Shown here: positions 53,577 through 63,189 of the stretch, piece after piece
Layout of the letters: each line of letters begins with the position of its first letter
How positions within the stretch are numbered: position 1 is the stretch's first letter
Assembly: GCA_015060695.1 (NCBI GenBank)
Contig: SUYA01000001.1
Span: 232,686-296,685 of the forward strand
From: Mediterranea massiliensis
GTDB lineage: Bacteria > Bacteroidota > Bacteroidia > Bacteroidales > Bacteroidaceae
Reading direction: 5' to 3'
DNA: 64,000 nucleotides
Program-made: the position numbers and the translations under genes
The notes under the pieces: model-generated
Seen by the model: only the letters and a program-made list of their open reading frames with translations
Told to the model about the DNA's origin: nothing
Database searches by the model: none

Positions 53577-55203
53577 TTTCTATCTCGCGTAAGTTCTCCA
53601 AATGCTTACGCTCCATAAATTCACGGATGCCTTCCAAATGCATTGTCACCCTTTTATTACCAAATTCATAAATACGATCTACAAGTCCATCTAAAAAATC
53701 ACGATCGTGGCTGACCAGTATCAATGTTCCATCGAATGCTTTCAAAGCATCCTTCAAGATATCTTTGGTACGTAAATCAAGATGATTAGTAGGCTCATCA
53801 AGAATAAGCAGATTAACAGGCTCCAGTAGTAGCTTGAGTAAAGCCAAACGAGTACGTTCGCCACCACTCAATACCTTCACCTTTTTCAAGGATGCTTCTC
53901 CACCAAACATAAAGGCACCAAGCATATCTTTTATTTTAGTACGTATCTCACCCTGAGCAATGTCGTCGATAGTCTGAAATACTGTCAACTCTTCATCTAA
54001 CAACGAAGCCTGATTCTGTGCGAAGTATCCTAGCATTACATTGTGTCCTAAAGTCAGTTTGCCTTCGTGTACCAATTCTCCCATGATACACTTCACCAAG
54101 GTAGATTTTCCTTCACCATTCTTACCTACAAAAGCTATTTTTTGGCCACGTTCTATCATAAACGAAGCATCCTTGAACACTACATATTCATCAAAACTCT
54201 TACCTACCCCTTCGGCTATAACCGGATAATTACCTGAACGAGGAGCTGGAGGAAACTTTAGCCGCAAGTGTGCAGTATCCTCTTCATCCACTTCTATGAT
54301 TTCCAGTTTCTCCAACATCTTTACACGGCTTTGCACCTGCAACGTTTTGCTGTAAGTACCTTTGAAGCGTTCAATAAACTCTTTGGTTTCTTGAATCATC
54401 TTCTGCTGTTCCTCATATTGCTTCTGCTGTGCAGCTCTACGTTCGGCACGAAGCTGTAAATATTGGGAATATGGCACCTTGTAATCGTAAATTCGTCCCA
54501 TGGTAACTTCGATAGTACGATTGGTAATATGATCTACAAAGGTACGGTCGTGACTGATGACCACTACAGCACGTCCACATTGAATGAGGAAATCTTCCAG
54601 CCATTGAATGGATTCTATGTCCAAGTGGTTGGTCGGTTCGTCAAGAAGTAAGACATCGGGTTTCTTCAGCAACATCTTTGCCAATTCGATGCGCATACGC
54701 CATCCACCTGAGAAGTCGGATGTTGGACGTTGGAAGTCGCTACGGGTAAAGCCTAATCCAAGTAGTGTTTTTTCTACATCCTCATCAAAATGGGTCATGT
54801 CTATGGTATAGAACTTTTCTCCTAAAGTGGTGACTTCTTCTATGAGTTTCATGTATTCTTCCGAATCATAGTCGGTGCGTATGGCCAGTTGGTTGTTCAA
54901 CTCATTGATGCGAGCCTCCATTTCAAAAAGATGAGAGAAAGCCTGTGCGGCTTCTTCGAATACTGTTCTACCGTCTTCTGTAAGCATGTGTTGCGGCAAG
55001 TAAGCAATGACTGTATCAGCAGGATGTGATATACGTCCTCGTGTAGGTTGACGTACGCCGGCCAATATTTTGAGTAGGGTTGATTTGCCTGCTCCGTTCT
55101 TTCCCATCAGTGCTATGCGGTCGGTGGGATTGATGAAAAAAGATATATCTGAAAAGAGTGTAGTGCCTGAAAACTCTACGGCAATGTTATCAACTGAAAT
55201 CAT
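53569..55203 (-). CDS. ABC-F family ATPase
   Basis: The 544-residue soluble protein has two ABC nucleotide-binding domains: Walker A 'GKNGAGKSTLLKIL' (about 34-47) and 'GKNGEGKSTLVKCI', signatures 'DFSGGWRMRIELAKML' and 'LSGGERTRLALLKLL', Walker B 'DVLLLDEPTNHLD' and 'NLLILDEPTNHLD'. The linker between them has the P-site-type arginine/lysine-rich helix. It has no membrane domain. Family members act on the ribosome (Uup/EttA/YbiT type). It lies 8 bp after the threonine-aldolase gene. Confidence 0.93.
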   Translation of the reverse strand: MISVDNIAVEFSGTTLFSDISFFINPTDRIALMGKNGAGKSTLLKILAGVRQPTRGRISHPADTVIAYLPQHMLTEDGRTVFEEAAQAFSHLFEMEARINELNNQLAIRTDYDSEEYMKLIEEVTTLGEKFYTIDMTHFDEDVEKTLLGLGFTRSDFQRPTSDFSGGWRMRIELAKMLLKKPDVLLLDEPTNHLDIESIQWLEDFLIQCGRAVVVISHDRTFVDHITNRTIEVTMGRIYDYKVPYSQYLQLRAERRAAQQKQYEEQQKMIQETKEFIERFKGTYSKTLQVQSRVKMLEKLEIIEVDEEDTAHLRLKFPPAPRSGNYPVIAEGVGKSFDEYVVFKDASFMIERGQKIAFVGKNGEGKSTLVKCIMGELVHEGKLTLGHNVMLGYFAQNQASLLDEELTVFQTIDDIAQGEIRTKIKDMLGAFMFGGEASLKKVKVLSGGERTRLALLKLLLEPVNLLILDEPTNHLDLRTKDILKDALKAFDGTLILVSHDRDFLDGLVDRIYEFGNKRVTMHLEGIREFMERKHLENLREIERR

Positions 55204-55211
55204 AATTCTTG

Positions 55212-56237
55212 TTATAAATGACTGATGAGTGTATCAATAGCTTCATCGGTGGTAGCCCAACTGGTAACGAATCGTACAACGGTTTCTGTTTCTCCTCTGG
55301 GTCCCCATAATTCGAAGGTAGCATATTGCATCAGTCTATCTATTTGTTCGTTGGGTAGGCAGAAGAATTGTTGGTTTGTAGGTGAATCAATGTGTAGTTT
55401 ATAGCCTTTTCCCACAAATGCTTGTTTTAGTTTCCGAGCCTGCTTGATGGCATGTGCTGCTATTTTCAGGTAAAGGTTGTCTGTAAAGAGAGTACCAAAC
55501 TGTATGCCCAATAGTCGTCCTTTGGCCAACAATGCTCCGTGTTGTTTAATGAGTGGGAAGAAATGTGGCAGTATTCCGGGTGTGGTAGCAACTACGGCTT
55601 CGCCGAACAGTGCACCAACTTTTGTTCCACCAATATAGAATACATCTGAAAGGCGAGCAATATCTTGCAGCGTTACATCACACTCTTCGGCGGCCAGTCC
55701 ATATCCCAAGCGGGCTCCATCTATATAAAGTGGTATAGAAGCCTTTCGGCATACGGTGCTCAATGCTTCTAATTCGGCCAATGAATATAGCGAGCCATAT
55801 TCAGTAGGAAATGATATGTATAGCATACCGGGTGCCACCATGTGTTCGTAGGTTTCATCTCGGTAAAAGTTGTCTATATATTGTTCTACGTCTTCTGCCT
55901 TTACTTTACCGTCGTATTGTGGCAGTGTCAATACTTTATGTCCGGTAGCTTCAATAGCTCCCGATTCGTGTACATTAATATGTGCTGTATCAGCTGCCAA
56001 TACGCCTTGATGTGGTCTTAATAGAGCATCTATTACGGTGGCGTTGGTTTGTGTTCCTCCAATCAAGAAGTGGACTTCGGCTTGTGGTACTCCGATGGCT
56101 TGTTTTATCTGTTGTTTTGCTTGTTGTGTATAGTTGTCTTGTCCATATCCCACTGTTTGTTGTAGGTTTGTTTCCAAAAGTTTGCTCATCACTTCCGGAT
56201 GTGCACCTTCCATATAGTCACTGTCAAAATGTAGCAT
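55212..56237 (-). CDS. Low-specificity threonine aldolase
   Basis: The 341-residue PLP enzyme splits threonine to glycine and acetaldehyde. It opens 'FDSDYMEGAHPEVM' and has 'LIGGTQTNATVIDALLRP', 'PLYIDGARLGYGLAAEECDVTL' and the PLP lysine in 'YIGGTKVGALFGEAVV'. It lies 19 bp after xylA and 8 bp before the ABC-F gene. Confidence 0.93.
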   Translation of the reverse strand: MLHFDSDYMEGAHPEVMSKLLETNLQQTVGYGQDNYTQQAKQQIKQAIGVPQAEVHFLIGGTQTNATVIDALLRPHQGVLAADTAHINVHESGAIEATGHKVLTLPQYDGKVKAEDVEQYIDNFYRDETYEHMVAPGMLYISFPTEYGSLYSLAELEALSTVCRKASIPLYIDGARLGYGLAAEECDVTLQDIARLSDVFYIGGTKVGALFGEAVVATTPGILPHFFPLIKQHGALLAKGRLLGIQFGTLFTDNLYLKIAAHAIKQARKLKQAFVGKGYKLHIDSPTNQQFFCLPNEQIDRLMQYATFELWGPRGETETVVRFVTSWATTDEAIDTLISHL

Positions 56238-56256
56238 ATTATTTTTAGTTCTTTTT

Positions 56257-57570
56257 TTAATACATGTTTACTATAGCTTCGTAAAGTTCTTGTTTTCCGC
56301 TTATTTGTCGTGGTTCACCCACCTGTTTACCGTAGGCATAAAGCTCTTCCATAGATAGTTTTCCTTCTTCAAATTCTTTACCCTTTCCGCTATCAAACGA
56401 AGCATAGCGTTCGGCTAACATTTGTTTATATGGCGATTCTTCAAGCAAGGTTGCAGCACTTTCCAATGCACGTGCCATAGCATCCATACCGGCTATGTGT
56501 GCAATAAAAATGTCTTCCAAATCTGTTGAGTTCCGTCGTGTCTTGGCATCAAAGTTTGTTCCTCCGTTACCCAGTCCACCGGCTCGTATGATGTGAATCA
56601 TGGCTTGTGTCAGTTCAAAATGGTCAATTGGGAATTGGTCGGTGTCCCATCCATTCTGATAGTCACCTCGGTTGGCATCTATCGATCCCAACAAACCATT
56701 ATCTGCTGCTACTGCCAATTCATGTTCAAAAGTGTGTCCGGCCAGTGTTGCATGATTCACCTCTATATTTACTTTGAAGTCTTTCTCCAAACCGTTTGCT
56801 TTCAAAAACCCTATGACGGTTTCTGTATCTGTATCATATTGATGCTTGGTAGGTTCCATAGGTTTGGGTTCTATCAGGAAAGTTCCTGTAAATCCTTTTG
56901 AACGAGCATAATCACGAGCCATTTTCAACATCATGGCCAAGTGCTCTTTTTCTCGTTTTTGGTCGGTGTTCAGCAGGCTCATGTATCCTTCTCTTCCTCC
57001 CCAGAAGACGTAGTTCTGTCCTCCCAACTCTATGGTAGCATCTATGGCATTTTTAATTTGTACAGCAGCTCTGGCCACTATATCAAATTCCGGATTGGTA
57101 GCAGCACCGTTCATATATCTTTTATGTCCGAATACATTGGCTGTTCCCCATAGTAACTTGATACCGGTTTCCTGTTGTTTCTTCTTCAGATAGGCAACCA
57201 TCTGTTTCAGGTTCTCTTCATAGGCTTCTACGGTTGGAGCTTCGGCACACAAATCCACATCATGAAAGCAGTAATATTCAATACCCATCTTCTGCATAAA
57301 TTCAAATCCTGCATCTGCTTTCTCTTTGGCGGCTTCTATAGGGTCTTTTGCTACATTCCACGGAAATTGTTTGGTGTCTTGTCCAAAGGGGTCACTACCT
57401 TGGGCGCACAAGGTGTGCCACCAAGCCATGGCAAACTTCAGCCACTCTTTCATGGGTTTTCCCATTATCAATTTATCTGCATCATAGTATCTGAATGCTA
57501 ACGGATTTCTACTCTCTTTACCCTCAAATGGAATCTTTCCAATACCGGGGAAGTACTCTTTTGTTGTCAT
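56257..57570 (-). CDS. xylA: Xylose isomerase
   Basis: XylA converts xylose to xylulose. The 437-residue TIM-barrel protein starts '[20 protein letters not shown]' and has '[15 protein letters not shown]' (catalytic His), '[21 protein letters not shown]' (metal ligands) and '[20 protein letters not shown]'. It is very close in pattern to the Bacteroides class II enzymes. It follows xylB by 23 bp in one transcript. No xylose transporter or regulator is in view. Confidence 0.98.
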   Translation of the reverse strand: MTTKEYFPGIGKIPFEGKESRNPLAFRYYDADKLIMGKPMKEWLKFAMAWWHTLCAQGSDPFGQDTKQFPWNVAKDPIEAAKEKADAGFEFMQKMGIEYYCFHDVDLCAEAPTVEAYEENLKQMVAYLKKKQQETGIKLLWGTANVFGHKRYMNGAATNPEFDIVARAAVQIKNAIDATIELGGQNYVFWGGREGYMSLLNTDQKREKEHLAMMLKMARDYARSKGFTGTFLIEPKPMEPTKHQYDTDTETVIGFLKANGLEKDFKVNIEVNHATLAGHTFEHELAVAADNGLLGSIDANRGDYQNGWDTDQFPIDHFELTQAMIHIIRAGGLGNGGTNFDAKTRRNSTDLEDIFIAHIAGMDAMARALESAATLLEESPYKQMLAERYASFDSGKGKEFEEGKLSMEELYAYGKQVGEPRQISGKQELYEAIVNMY

Positions 57571-57593
57571 AGCTATTGTTTGTTATATTAGTT

Positions 57594-59066
57594 CTACAAG
57601 TATTGTTTCCATCGTTCGTAGGCCTCCATAGTAGGTGCCATTGCTTTAGTATCAGGCTCTACTACTGTCACTCTTTTCAGTGTAGCAAAAGCCTCATGTC
57701 TATCTTTGTAGATACCGGCTCCTATTCCGGCTGCTCGTGCTGCTCCTACACTACCGTCGGTGTCATACAGTTCTATGGTAGCTCCGGTTACATTAGCCAA
57801 TGTATCTCTGAACACCTTACTCAAGTACATGTTGGCTTGTCCGGCATGTATTTTGCAGGTTTTCATTCCCATCTGTTCCATTATCTCTATGCCATGTTTT
57901 AAGGCAAATACTATTCCTTCTTGCGCAGCCCTTATCAGATGCTCTCGTCGGTGTATATTAAACTGTATGCCATGCAGGCTACAGGCTGTCTCTTTGTTTT
58001 CCATCATTCGTTCGGCTCCGTTACCAAAAGGTACTATACTGATGCCTTGACTGCCTATAGGAACACTTGCTGCTAATTGGTTCATCTGTTCGTAATCCAT
58101 CCTCTGTTCGCAGATGGTTCGTTTTATCCAGTTGTTCAGTATTCCGGTACCGTTTATGCATAGCAACAGTCCCAAGTGTGGGTTCTCCGGTGTGTAATTG
58201 ACGTGAGCAAAACTGTTTACCCGGCTTTTACTATCTGCTGCCATTTGTGCTGTCACTCCATACACTACTCCACTGGTACCTGCAGTCGATGCTATTTGAC
58301 CGGGTTCAAATACATTCAGTGATAAGGCATTATTAGGTTGGTCTCCGGCTCTATAAGTTAAGGGTGTTCCCGCTTTCAGGCCGGTTTCTTTGGCAGCCTG
58401 TAGGCTGACGCGTCCTTGCTCTGAAAATGTAGGGTAAATGGTAGGAATCAGGCCGGAGTTAAATCCCAAATAATCTAATAAAAACCGAGCCGGTTGTCGG
58501 CTGTTGAAGTCCCATAACATAGCCTCTGATAGTCCCGATACGGTAGTACAGGTAGTGCCGGTCAGCCGCATGGCTATATAGTCGCCTGGCAACAAAATTT
58601 GGGCAGTTTGGTCATATACAGCAGGTTCATGCTCTTTTACCCAAGCCAGCTTTGAAGCGGTAAAGTTACCCGGTGAATTCAACAGATGTGTCAGACACTT
58701 CTCCTCTCCTATCTCTTTGAAAGCGCGTTGTCCGTAAGGTACGGCACGCGAATCGCACCAGATAATGGCAGGACGCAACACCTTTTGGCTGCTATCCACA
58801 CATACCAAGCCGTGCATCTGATAGGAAATACCTATCGCTTTAATGTCATCGGCCGATATACCGGTTTCGGTGAGAATGGCTTGTGTGGCCAGTTTTAGAT
58901 TTTCCCACCACATCTCCGGATCTTGTTCGGCCCACCCTGGCTTTATGGCTATAATAGGTGCTTCTGCTTTCGGAAAAAAAGCTGTTGAAATGCACTTACC
59001 ACTTTCTGCAGATACCAAACTGGCCTTTACAGACGAGCTGCCTATGTCATAACCCAAAAGATACAT
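57594..59066 (-). CDS. xylB: Xylulokinase
   Basis: XylB phosphorylates xylulose for the pentose-phosphate pathway. The 490-residue FGGY kinase has the ASKHA start 'LLGYDIGSSSVKASLV', 'SYQMHGLVCVD' and the C-terminal FGGY-type glycine-rich region 'HAGQANMYLSKVFRDTLANV' and 'GSVGAARAAGIG'. It is the first gene of xylB-xylA-aldolase-ABC-F with its own promoter at 59109-59139. Confidence 0.95.
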   Translation of the reverse strand: MYLLGYDIGSSSVKASLVSAESGKCISTAFFPKAEAPIIAIKPGWAEQDPEMWWENLKLATQAILTETGISADDIKAIGISYQMHGLVCVDSSQKVLRPAIIWCDSRAVPYGQRAFKEIGEEKCLTHLLNSPGNFTASKLAWVKEHEPAVYDQTAQILLPGDYIAMRLTGTTCTTVSGLSEAMLWDFNSRQPARFLLDYLGFNSGLIPTIYPTFSEQGRVSLQAAKETGLKAGTPLTYRAGDQPNNALSLNVFEPGQIASTAGTSGVVYGVTAQMAADSKSRVNSFAHVNYTPENPHLGLLLCINGTGILNNWIKRTICEQRMDYEQMNQLAASVPIGSQGISIVPFGNGAERMMENKETACSLHGIQFNIHRREHLIRAAQEGIVFALKHGIEIMEQMGMKTCKIHAGQANMYLSKVFRDTLANVTGATIELYDTDGSVGAARAAGIGAGIYKDRHEAFATLKRVTVVEPDTKAMAPTMEAYERWKQYL

Positions 59067-59108
59067 ATTACTTATATTAATTACACCTTATTTTATTATT
59101 ATGCCCTG

Positions 59109-59139
59109 CAAATATACTTGTTCTTTGTTATTTGTACAA
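59109..59139 (-). promoter_or_regulatory. Promoter of the xylB operon
   Basis: On the minus strand TTG (59139-59137) and TATATTTG (59116-59109) are 20 bp apart, matching the Bacteroidetes consensus. The leader to the xylB ATG is about 35-40 nt. Confidence 0.75.
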
Positions 59140-59198
59140 TGTTTTTACGATAAAGTTTTAACTAATCTTTCAGAAAAACGACACGCTATTTTTTAACT

Positions 59199-59230
59199 TT
59201 TGCACATTCGCTTTAAAACCATTATCTTTG
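59199..59230 (+). promoter_or_regulatory. Promoter of fabD
   Basis: TTTG at 59199-59202 and TATCTTTG at 59223-59230 are 20 bp apart. The leader to the ATG is about 20 nt. Confidence 0.8.
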
Positions 59231-59258
59231 CAGCCGCAAACTTAAAAATAACAAAGAA

Positions 59259-60146
59259 ATGAAAGCATTTGTATTTCCCGGTCAGGGAGCACAATTTGTT
59301 GGTATGGGCAAAGACCTCTACGACAACTCTCCTTTAGCCAAAGAATTATTTGAAAAAGCTAATGACATCTTAGGATATCGCATTACCGATATTATGTTTG
59401 AAGGTACCGATGAAGACCTTCGTCAAACTAAAGTTACCCAACCGGCTGTTTTCCTTCATTCGGTTATTTCGGCTTTATGCATGGGTGACGATTTTAAACC
59501 AGAAATGACAGCCGGTCACTCATTGGGTGAATTCTCGGCACTTGTAGCTGCCGGTGCATTGAGCTTCGAAGATGGTTTGAAGTTGGTATATGCTCGTGCC
59601 ATGGCTATGCAAAAGGCATGCGAAGCACAACCCTCTACCATGGCTGCCATCATTGCATTGGCCGATGAAAAAATCGAAGAAATTTGTGCACAAGTAACTG
59701 CCGAAGGCGATGTTTGCGTTGCTGCAAACTTCAACTGCCCCGGTCAAGTGGTAATTTCAGGTTCTATCGAAGGCATCAATAAGGCTTGCGAACTGATGAA
59801 GGCTGCCGGTGCCAAGCGTGCTTTGCCTTTGAAGGTGGGCGGTGCTTTCCATTCACCGCTGATGAATCCGGCCAAGGTAGAGTTGGAAGCAGCTATCAAT
59901 GCTACTGAATTCCACACGCCGAAGTGTCCCATCTACCAAAACGTAGATGCCCTACCTCACACCGATCCGACTGAAATCAAGCAAAACTTGGTTGCTCAAT
60001 TGACAGCTTCTGTACGTTGGACACAAACTGCCAAGAATATGATTGCCGATGGTGCTACCGAATTTATTGAGTGTGGTCCGGGTGCAGTGCTTCAAGGCCT
60101 TATCAAGAAAATTGATAAGGGTGCCAATGCACATGGCATTGAGTAA
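59259..60146 (+). CDS. fabD: Malonyl-CoA:ACP transacylase
   Basis: FabD loads malonyl onto acyl carrier protein for fatty-acid synthesis. The 295-residue protein has 'FPGQGAQFVGMGKDLYD', the nucleophile 'GHSLGEFSAL' (Ser88) and the catalytic His in 'GGAFHSPLMNPA'. It stands alone, with its own promoter and terminator. Confidence 0.97.
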   Translation: MKAFVFPGQGAQFVGMGKDLYDNSPLAKELFEKANDILGYRITDIMFEGTDEDLRQTKVTQPAVFLHSVISALCMGDDFKPEMTAGHSLGEFSALVAAGALSFEDGLKLVYARAMAMQKACEAQPSTMAAIIALADEKIEEICAQVTAEGDVCVAANFNCPGQVVISGSIEGINKACELMKAAGAKRALPLKVGGAFHSPLMNPAKVELEAAINATEFHTPKCPIYQNVDALPHTDPTEIKQNLVAQLTASVRWTQTAKNMIADGATEFIECGPGAVLQGLIKKIDKGANAHGIE

Positions 60147-60173
60147 AAGTGCTCTATATCATACAAAAACAGT

Positions 60174-60224
60174 AAAGTGTGTATGCTCTGTTCTTTTTGC
60201 ATAAAAGCAGAGAATACACACTTT
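60174..60224 (+). terminator. Terminator after fabD
   Basis: AAAGTGTGTATGCTCTG (60174-60190) pairs with 60208-60224 with one mismatch over 17 bp, loop 17 nt. Confidence 0.85.
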
Positions 60225-60265
60225 CTTATTTAATGAGATGACTTCGCTAATTTGATTATCCGATT

Positions 60266-60712
60266 TTAATAAATAGGAATCCAACGCCCATCTTTATAGC
60301 TAATGTCAATTGAATAATAGTATTCATGTCCGCTGATGTCCGATTTCCAACTTGCAGTTACACGTGGCATCACCGTATGAGCATCTTGTTCAAGCACTAA
60401 CTTATAGGTAAATTCACCGGTTTGAGTTATTGTATAAAGAGTTCGTGCACCAAATATAAACCGACTTTCTGTATCACTAATTTTCTCTACCTTACAAGTT
60501 GACGGTAACATGGCATTGTCGTTACCATCAAAACAGCTGCCTGAAAGATAGTAGCTTTTAGTTTTATGAGTGTCTATTTCAAAGGAGTAATCAGATATTC
60601 TTTCCCATAAAACCTTGATAATAGAAAGAGCCGAAGATTGCTCTTCATCCTTTTCGCAAGAAGTAAGAAATAAAGCAAATACACCACAAAGTAAAAATAG
60701 ATAGTTCTTCAT
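60266..60712 (-). CDS. Hypothetical lipoprotein
   Basis: The 148-residue lipoprotein (lipobox LTSC, Cys19) has no domain I recognise. After the signal it is beta-rich with two cysteines ('GSCFDG' and 'STCKVE') that could pair. It stands alone between fabD and the BF3164-like gene, with about 190 bp to the latter. Confidence 0.7.
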   Translation of the reverse strand: MKNYLFLLCGVFALFLTSCEKDEEQSSALSIIKVLWERISDYSFEIDTHKTKSYYLSGSCFDGNDNAMLPSTCKVEKISDTESRFIFGARTLYTITQTGEFTYKLVLEQDAHTVMPRVTASWKSDISGHEYYYSIDISYKDGRWIPIY

Positions 60713-60848
60713 AATCAGTTGTTTTTATTAACGAATACAACCTATAACGTCACAAATATAGTGAATTAAACTTAGATTTGCAAGAAAGTGTATAACATCT
60801 CATTTGCGAAATTTAAACATCAATCAATTAAATGGTTTGATGTTTAAG

Positions 60849-61901
60849 TTATAGCGGTATATTGATTTCTGAAAGTTTATAATCTCCGGTATTAGAATCA
60901 GTTCCTAAAAGAATTATTCTGTTGTTAATCTGGTCTATGGCTATATTAGTGTATGAATTATTTAATGAATACATTTTTATAGGATTCCCATCCCAATCGA
61001 ATAACAGGATTTTGTTTCCGCCATATCCGTATGGATCTGTTCTTCTTTCACCAGAATAAAGACATATGCAGTATTTTGTACTCATTTTTATATCTATAAA
61101 TCCCATTATATTGTCAAATTTGAATGCAACAGCTTGGTTGGAATCATTGGTCTTCTGGTATATGGGGTGTTCAAAAGCATATTCTTTTATAAGGAGAGGC
61201 TCTCTTTTTTCTGTGATTTTATAAAAAGATATAATCTCTCCCATTCCGCATGCCGATACAAGAACCTCTTTTTTATCATTGAAGATTAATTCTCCTTGGT
61301 AAATAAACCCATTTTCTGAATCACTATTTTGGGTGTCATATCCTTTTGGGTATTGCCCGAAGGTATTTATAACTTCTCCTTTTTCGTTCAACAAAGCATA
61401 ACGGTTTTGTTTTACAATACCTGCAGCAATAAATTTGTTATGGTTTATTGGGATTACTTGAAAGGCTGCTGTAAGCATTGAATCTGATTCTATTTTGGTG
61501 TGATGAAAATCAGATAAGCTGTTGTCATCATTTATTTTTGCTAATGACACAGAAGATTTTCCCGTATCCCATAAACTTATATTGTTACCGATAACAGATA
61601 TATTGCCTAAATGGATAAATTCGTTTGGACCTATGCCACGAGAAGCATATTCTCCTAATAATTTGCCTTTTTCGTTGTCGATGAAAGAAATGAAATTGTC
61701 ATAATGGATATTACCCATTATAAGTATGTCATCATAGGAGTGCATCAGGTAAACTTTCCTCATTTCATCAGTGCTAATGGATGATTCTTCTTCAACGTAT
61801 TCTACCCTATCCTTAAAGGATTCTATAATGGAATTGGGAGAATGGTTTATGCACGATGTGTACAGAAAGGATAAAAGGAATATGTAAATGGCTTTTTTCA
61901 T
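60849..61901 (-). CDS. BF3164-like (TolB-like propeller) lipoprotein
   Basis: The 350-residue lipoprotein (MKKAIYIFLLSFLYTSC, lipobox YTSC) has 'SRGIGPNEFIHLGNISVIGNN' near 85-105, a propeller blade motif of the BF3164 family (TolB-like, PF15869), and repeated beta strands to 'NNRIILLGTDSNTGDYKLSEI'. It resembles, but is distinct from, the 6-bladed propellers at 12.8 and 15.6 kb. The ATG at 61899-61901 is preferred over one 15 bp upstream as the signal start. Function unknown. Confidence 0.8.
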   Translation of the reverse strand: MKKAIYIFLLSFLYTSCINHSPNSIIESFKDRVEYVEEESSISTDEMRKVYLMHSYDDILIMGNIHYDNFISFIDNEKGKLLGEYASRGIGPNEFIHLGNISVIGNNISLWDTGKSSVSLAKINDDNSLSDFHHTKIESDSMLTAAFQVIPINHNKFIAAGIVKQNRYALLNEKGEVINTFGQYPKGYDTQNSDSENGFIYQGELIFNDKKEVLVSACGMGEIISFYKITEKREPLLIKEYAFEHPIYQKTNDSNQAVAFKFDNIMGFIDIKMSTKYCICLYSGERRTDPYGYGGNKILLFDWDGNPIKMYSLNNSYTNIAIDQINNRIILLGTDSNTGDYKLSEINIPL

Positions 61902-61966
61902 AAAAATAGTACTCAATTATATTATAATTATACAAAACTAAACATATTATTTCAAAAAGCAATGAC

Positions 61967-62106
61967 TTTTTCCATCTAAACAATTTACCTATAGGTAGAA
62001 GAGCAACTACCTATAAGTAGTGAGCCAACTACCTATAGGTAAACGATTAACTACCTATAGGTAGTTGAACAACTTGATATAGGTATTTTAAATACTTAAT
62101 TATCAA
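61967..62106 (+). repeat. Four-unit 22-bp palindrome array, copy 3, with conserved flanks
   Basis: ACCTAT marks recur at 61987, 62009, 62031 and 62053, exactly 22 bp apart. Linkers (AGAAGAGC, GTGAGCC, AACGATT) match copies 1 and 2 by position. The element continues into GTTGAACAACTT and GTATTTTAAATAC...TAATTATCAA, shared with the reversed copy 2. The left flank TTTTTCCATCTA is shared too, giving a 140-bp unit. It lies between divergent genes about 50 bp before the thiamine promoter. Confidence 0.95.
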
Positions 62107-62157
62107 TACATTACAAAACTATAAAGTCTAAGCAAACAAAAAAACGACGCAAAACTA

Positions 62158-62187
62158 TTTGCATATTTATAAAAAACACTATCTTTG
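62158..62187 (+). promoter_or_regulatory. Promoter of the thiamine operon
   Basis: TTTG at 62158-62161 and TATCTTTG at 62180-62187, 18 bp apart, place transcription start just before the TPP riboswitch. Confidence 0.7.
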
Positions 62188-62200
62188 CCCACAAAGTAAC

Positions 62201-62281
62201 AAAGGGGTGCCCTAAAGGGCTGAGATTATACCCTCGAACCTGATGCAGGTAATGCTGCCGTAGGGATTGTGGATATCAACT
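62201..62281 (+). ncRNA. TPP riboswitch
   Basis: The segment has the thi-box core: GGGGTGCCCT, GGGCTGAGATTATACCCTCG and AACCTGATGCAGGTAATG...GCCGTAGGGA. It binds thiamine pyrophosphate and controls the thiSEGC operon. A terminator-like hairpin at 62289-62320 follows, so control is most simply by premature termination. Confidence 0.96.
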
Positions 62282-62288
62282 AAGTGTA

Positions 62289-62320
62289 ACGCGTGTCCAT
62301 CAAAAGACAGGCGTTTTTTT
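62289..62320 (+). terminator. Expression-platform terminator of the TPP riboswitch
   Basis: ACGCGTGTC pairs with GACAGGCGT around CATCAAAA and is followed by eight T. Confidence 0.8.
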
Positions 62321-62361
62321 TATGGCCGACAGTGGCACCTCTGCTAAAATAGATGTAAAGC

Positions 62362-62559
62362 ATGAAACTGAAAGTAAACAGCAAAGAGGTAGAAACCACG
62401 GCCAACAACCTCTATGAATTTTGCCAAGAACAACAACTGACCGCTATAGGTATGGCCGTAGCAATGAACAACCGTATGATACCTCGCACGGAGTGGAACA
62501 CGTGTGCCTTAAGCGAAGGCGATAGCATTATCATCATCAAAGCAGTGTGTGGAGGTTGA
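62362..62559 (+). CDS. thiS: Thiamine sulfur-carrier protein ThiS
   Basis: The 65-residue ubiquitin-like protein ends in 'VCGG', whose Gly-Gly end becomes the thiocarboxylate that donates sulfur for the thiazole ring. It is the first gene after the riboswitch, 3 bp before thiE. Confidence 0.95.
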   Translation: MKLKVNSKEVETTANNLYEFCQEQQLTAIGMAVAMNNRMIPRTEWNTCALSEGDSIIIIKAVCGG

Positions 62560-62562
62560 ATA

Positions 62563-63189
62563 ATGGTACAGTTTATTACCCACTACACCGAACGATACAC
62601 CTATCTCGACTCGGTGCACATTGCTTTGCAGGGCGGATGCCGATGGATTCAACTCCGCATGAAAGAGACACCTCCGCATGAAATTATCCCCATAGGCCAA
62701 GAGGTAAAGAGAATGTGCAACAAGTACGGTGCTACATTTATTATAGACGACCACGTGGAGCTGGTAGAGCTGCTGAAAGCCGACGGCGTACACTTGGGCA
62801 AAAACGATATGCCTATAGCCGAAGCACGACGCATGTTGGGTAACACACCAATCATAGGTGCTACTGCCAATACGATGGAAGATGTACGGCAGCACTACAA
62901 AGCCGGTGCCGACTACATAGGTTGCGGTCCCTTACGCTTTACCACCACCAAGAAAAACCTGTCGCCCACACTGGGCTTTGAAGGCTATATCGACATCATA
63001 CAACGTATGAAAAGCGAAGACATCCGGTTGCCCATAGTAGCCATAGGAGGCATCACCAAAGAGGATATACTCGCACTGATGAACACAGGTATCAGTGGCA
63101 TTGCACTGAGTGGCACAGTGCTGCGTGCCGAAAATCCGATAGAAGAAATGAAACAAATAATAGAAATAACCGAAAAATGGAAAAGCTGA
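62563..63189 (+). CDS. thiE: Thiamine-phosphate synthase
   Basis: ThiE joins HMP-PP and thiazole phosphate to thiamine phosphate. The 208-residue TIM-barrel protein has 'IQLRMKETP', 'FIIDDHVEL', '[11 protein letters not shown]', '[12 protein letters not shown]' and '[11 protein letters not shown]'. It overlaps thiG by 13 bp. Confidence 0.95.
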   Translation: MVQFITHYTERYTYLDSVHIALQGGCRWIQLRMKETPPHEIIPIGQEVKRMCNKYGATFIIDDHVELVELLKADGVHLGKNDMPIAEARRMLGNTPIIGATANTMEDVRQHYKAGADYIGCGPLRFTTTKKNLSPTLGFEGYIDIIQRMKSEDIRLPIVAIGGITKEDILALMNTGISGIALSGTVLRAENPIEEMKQIIEITEKWKS

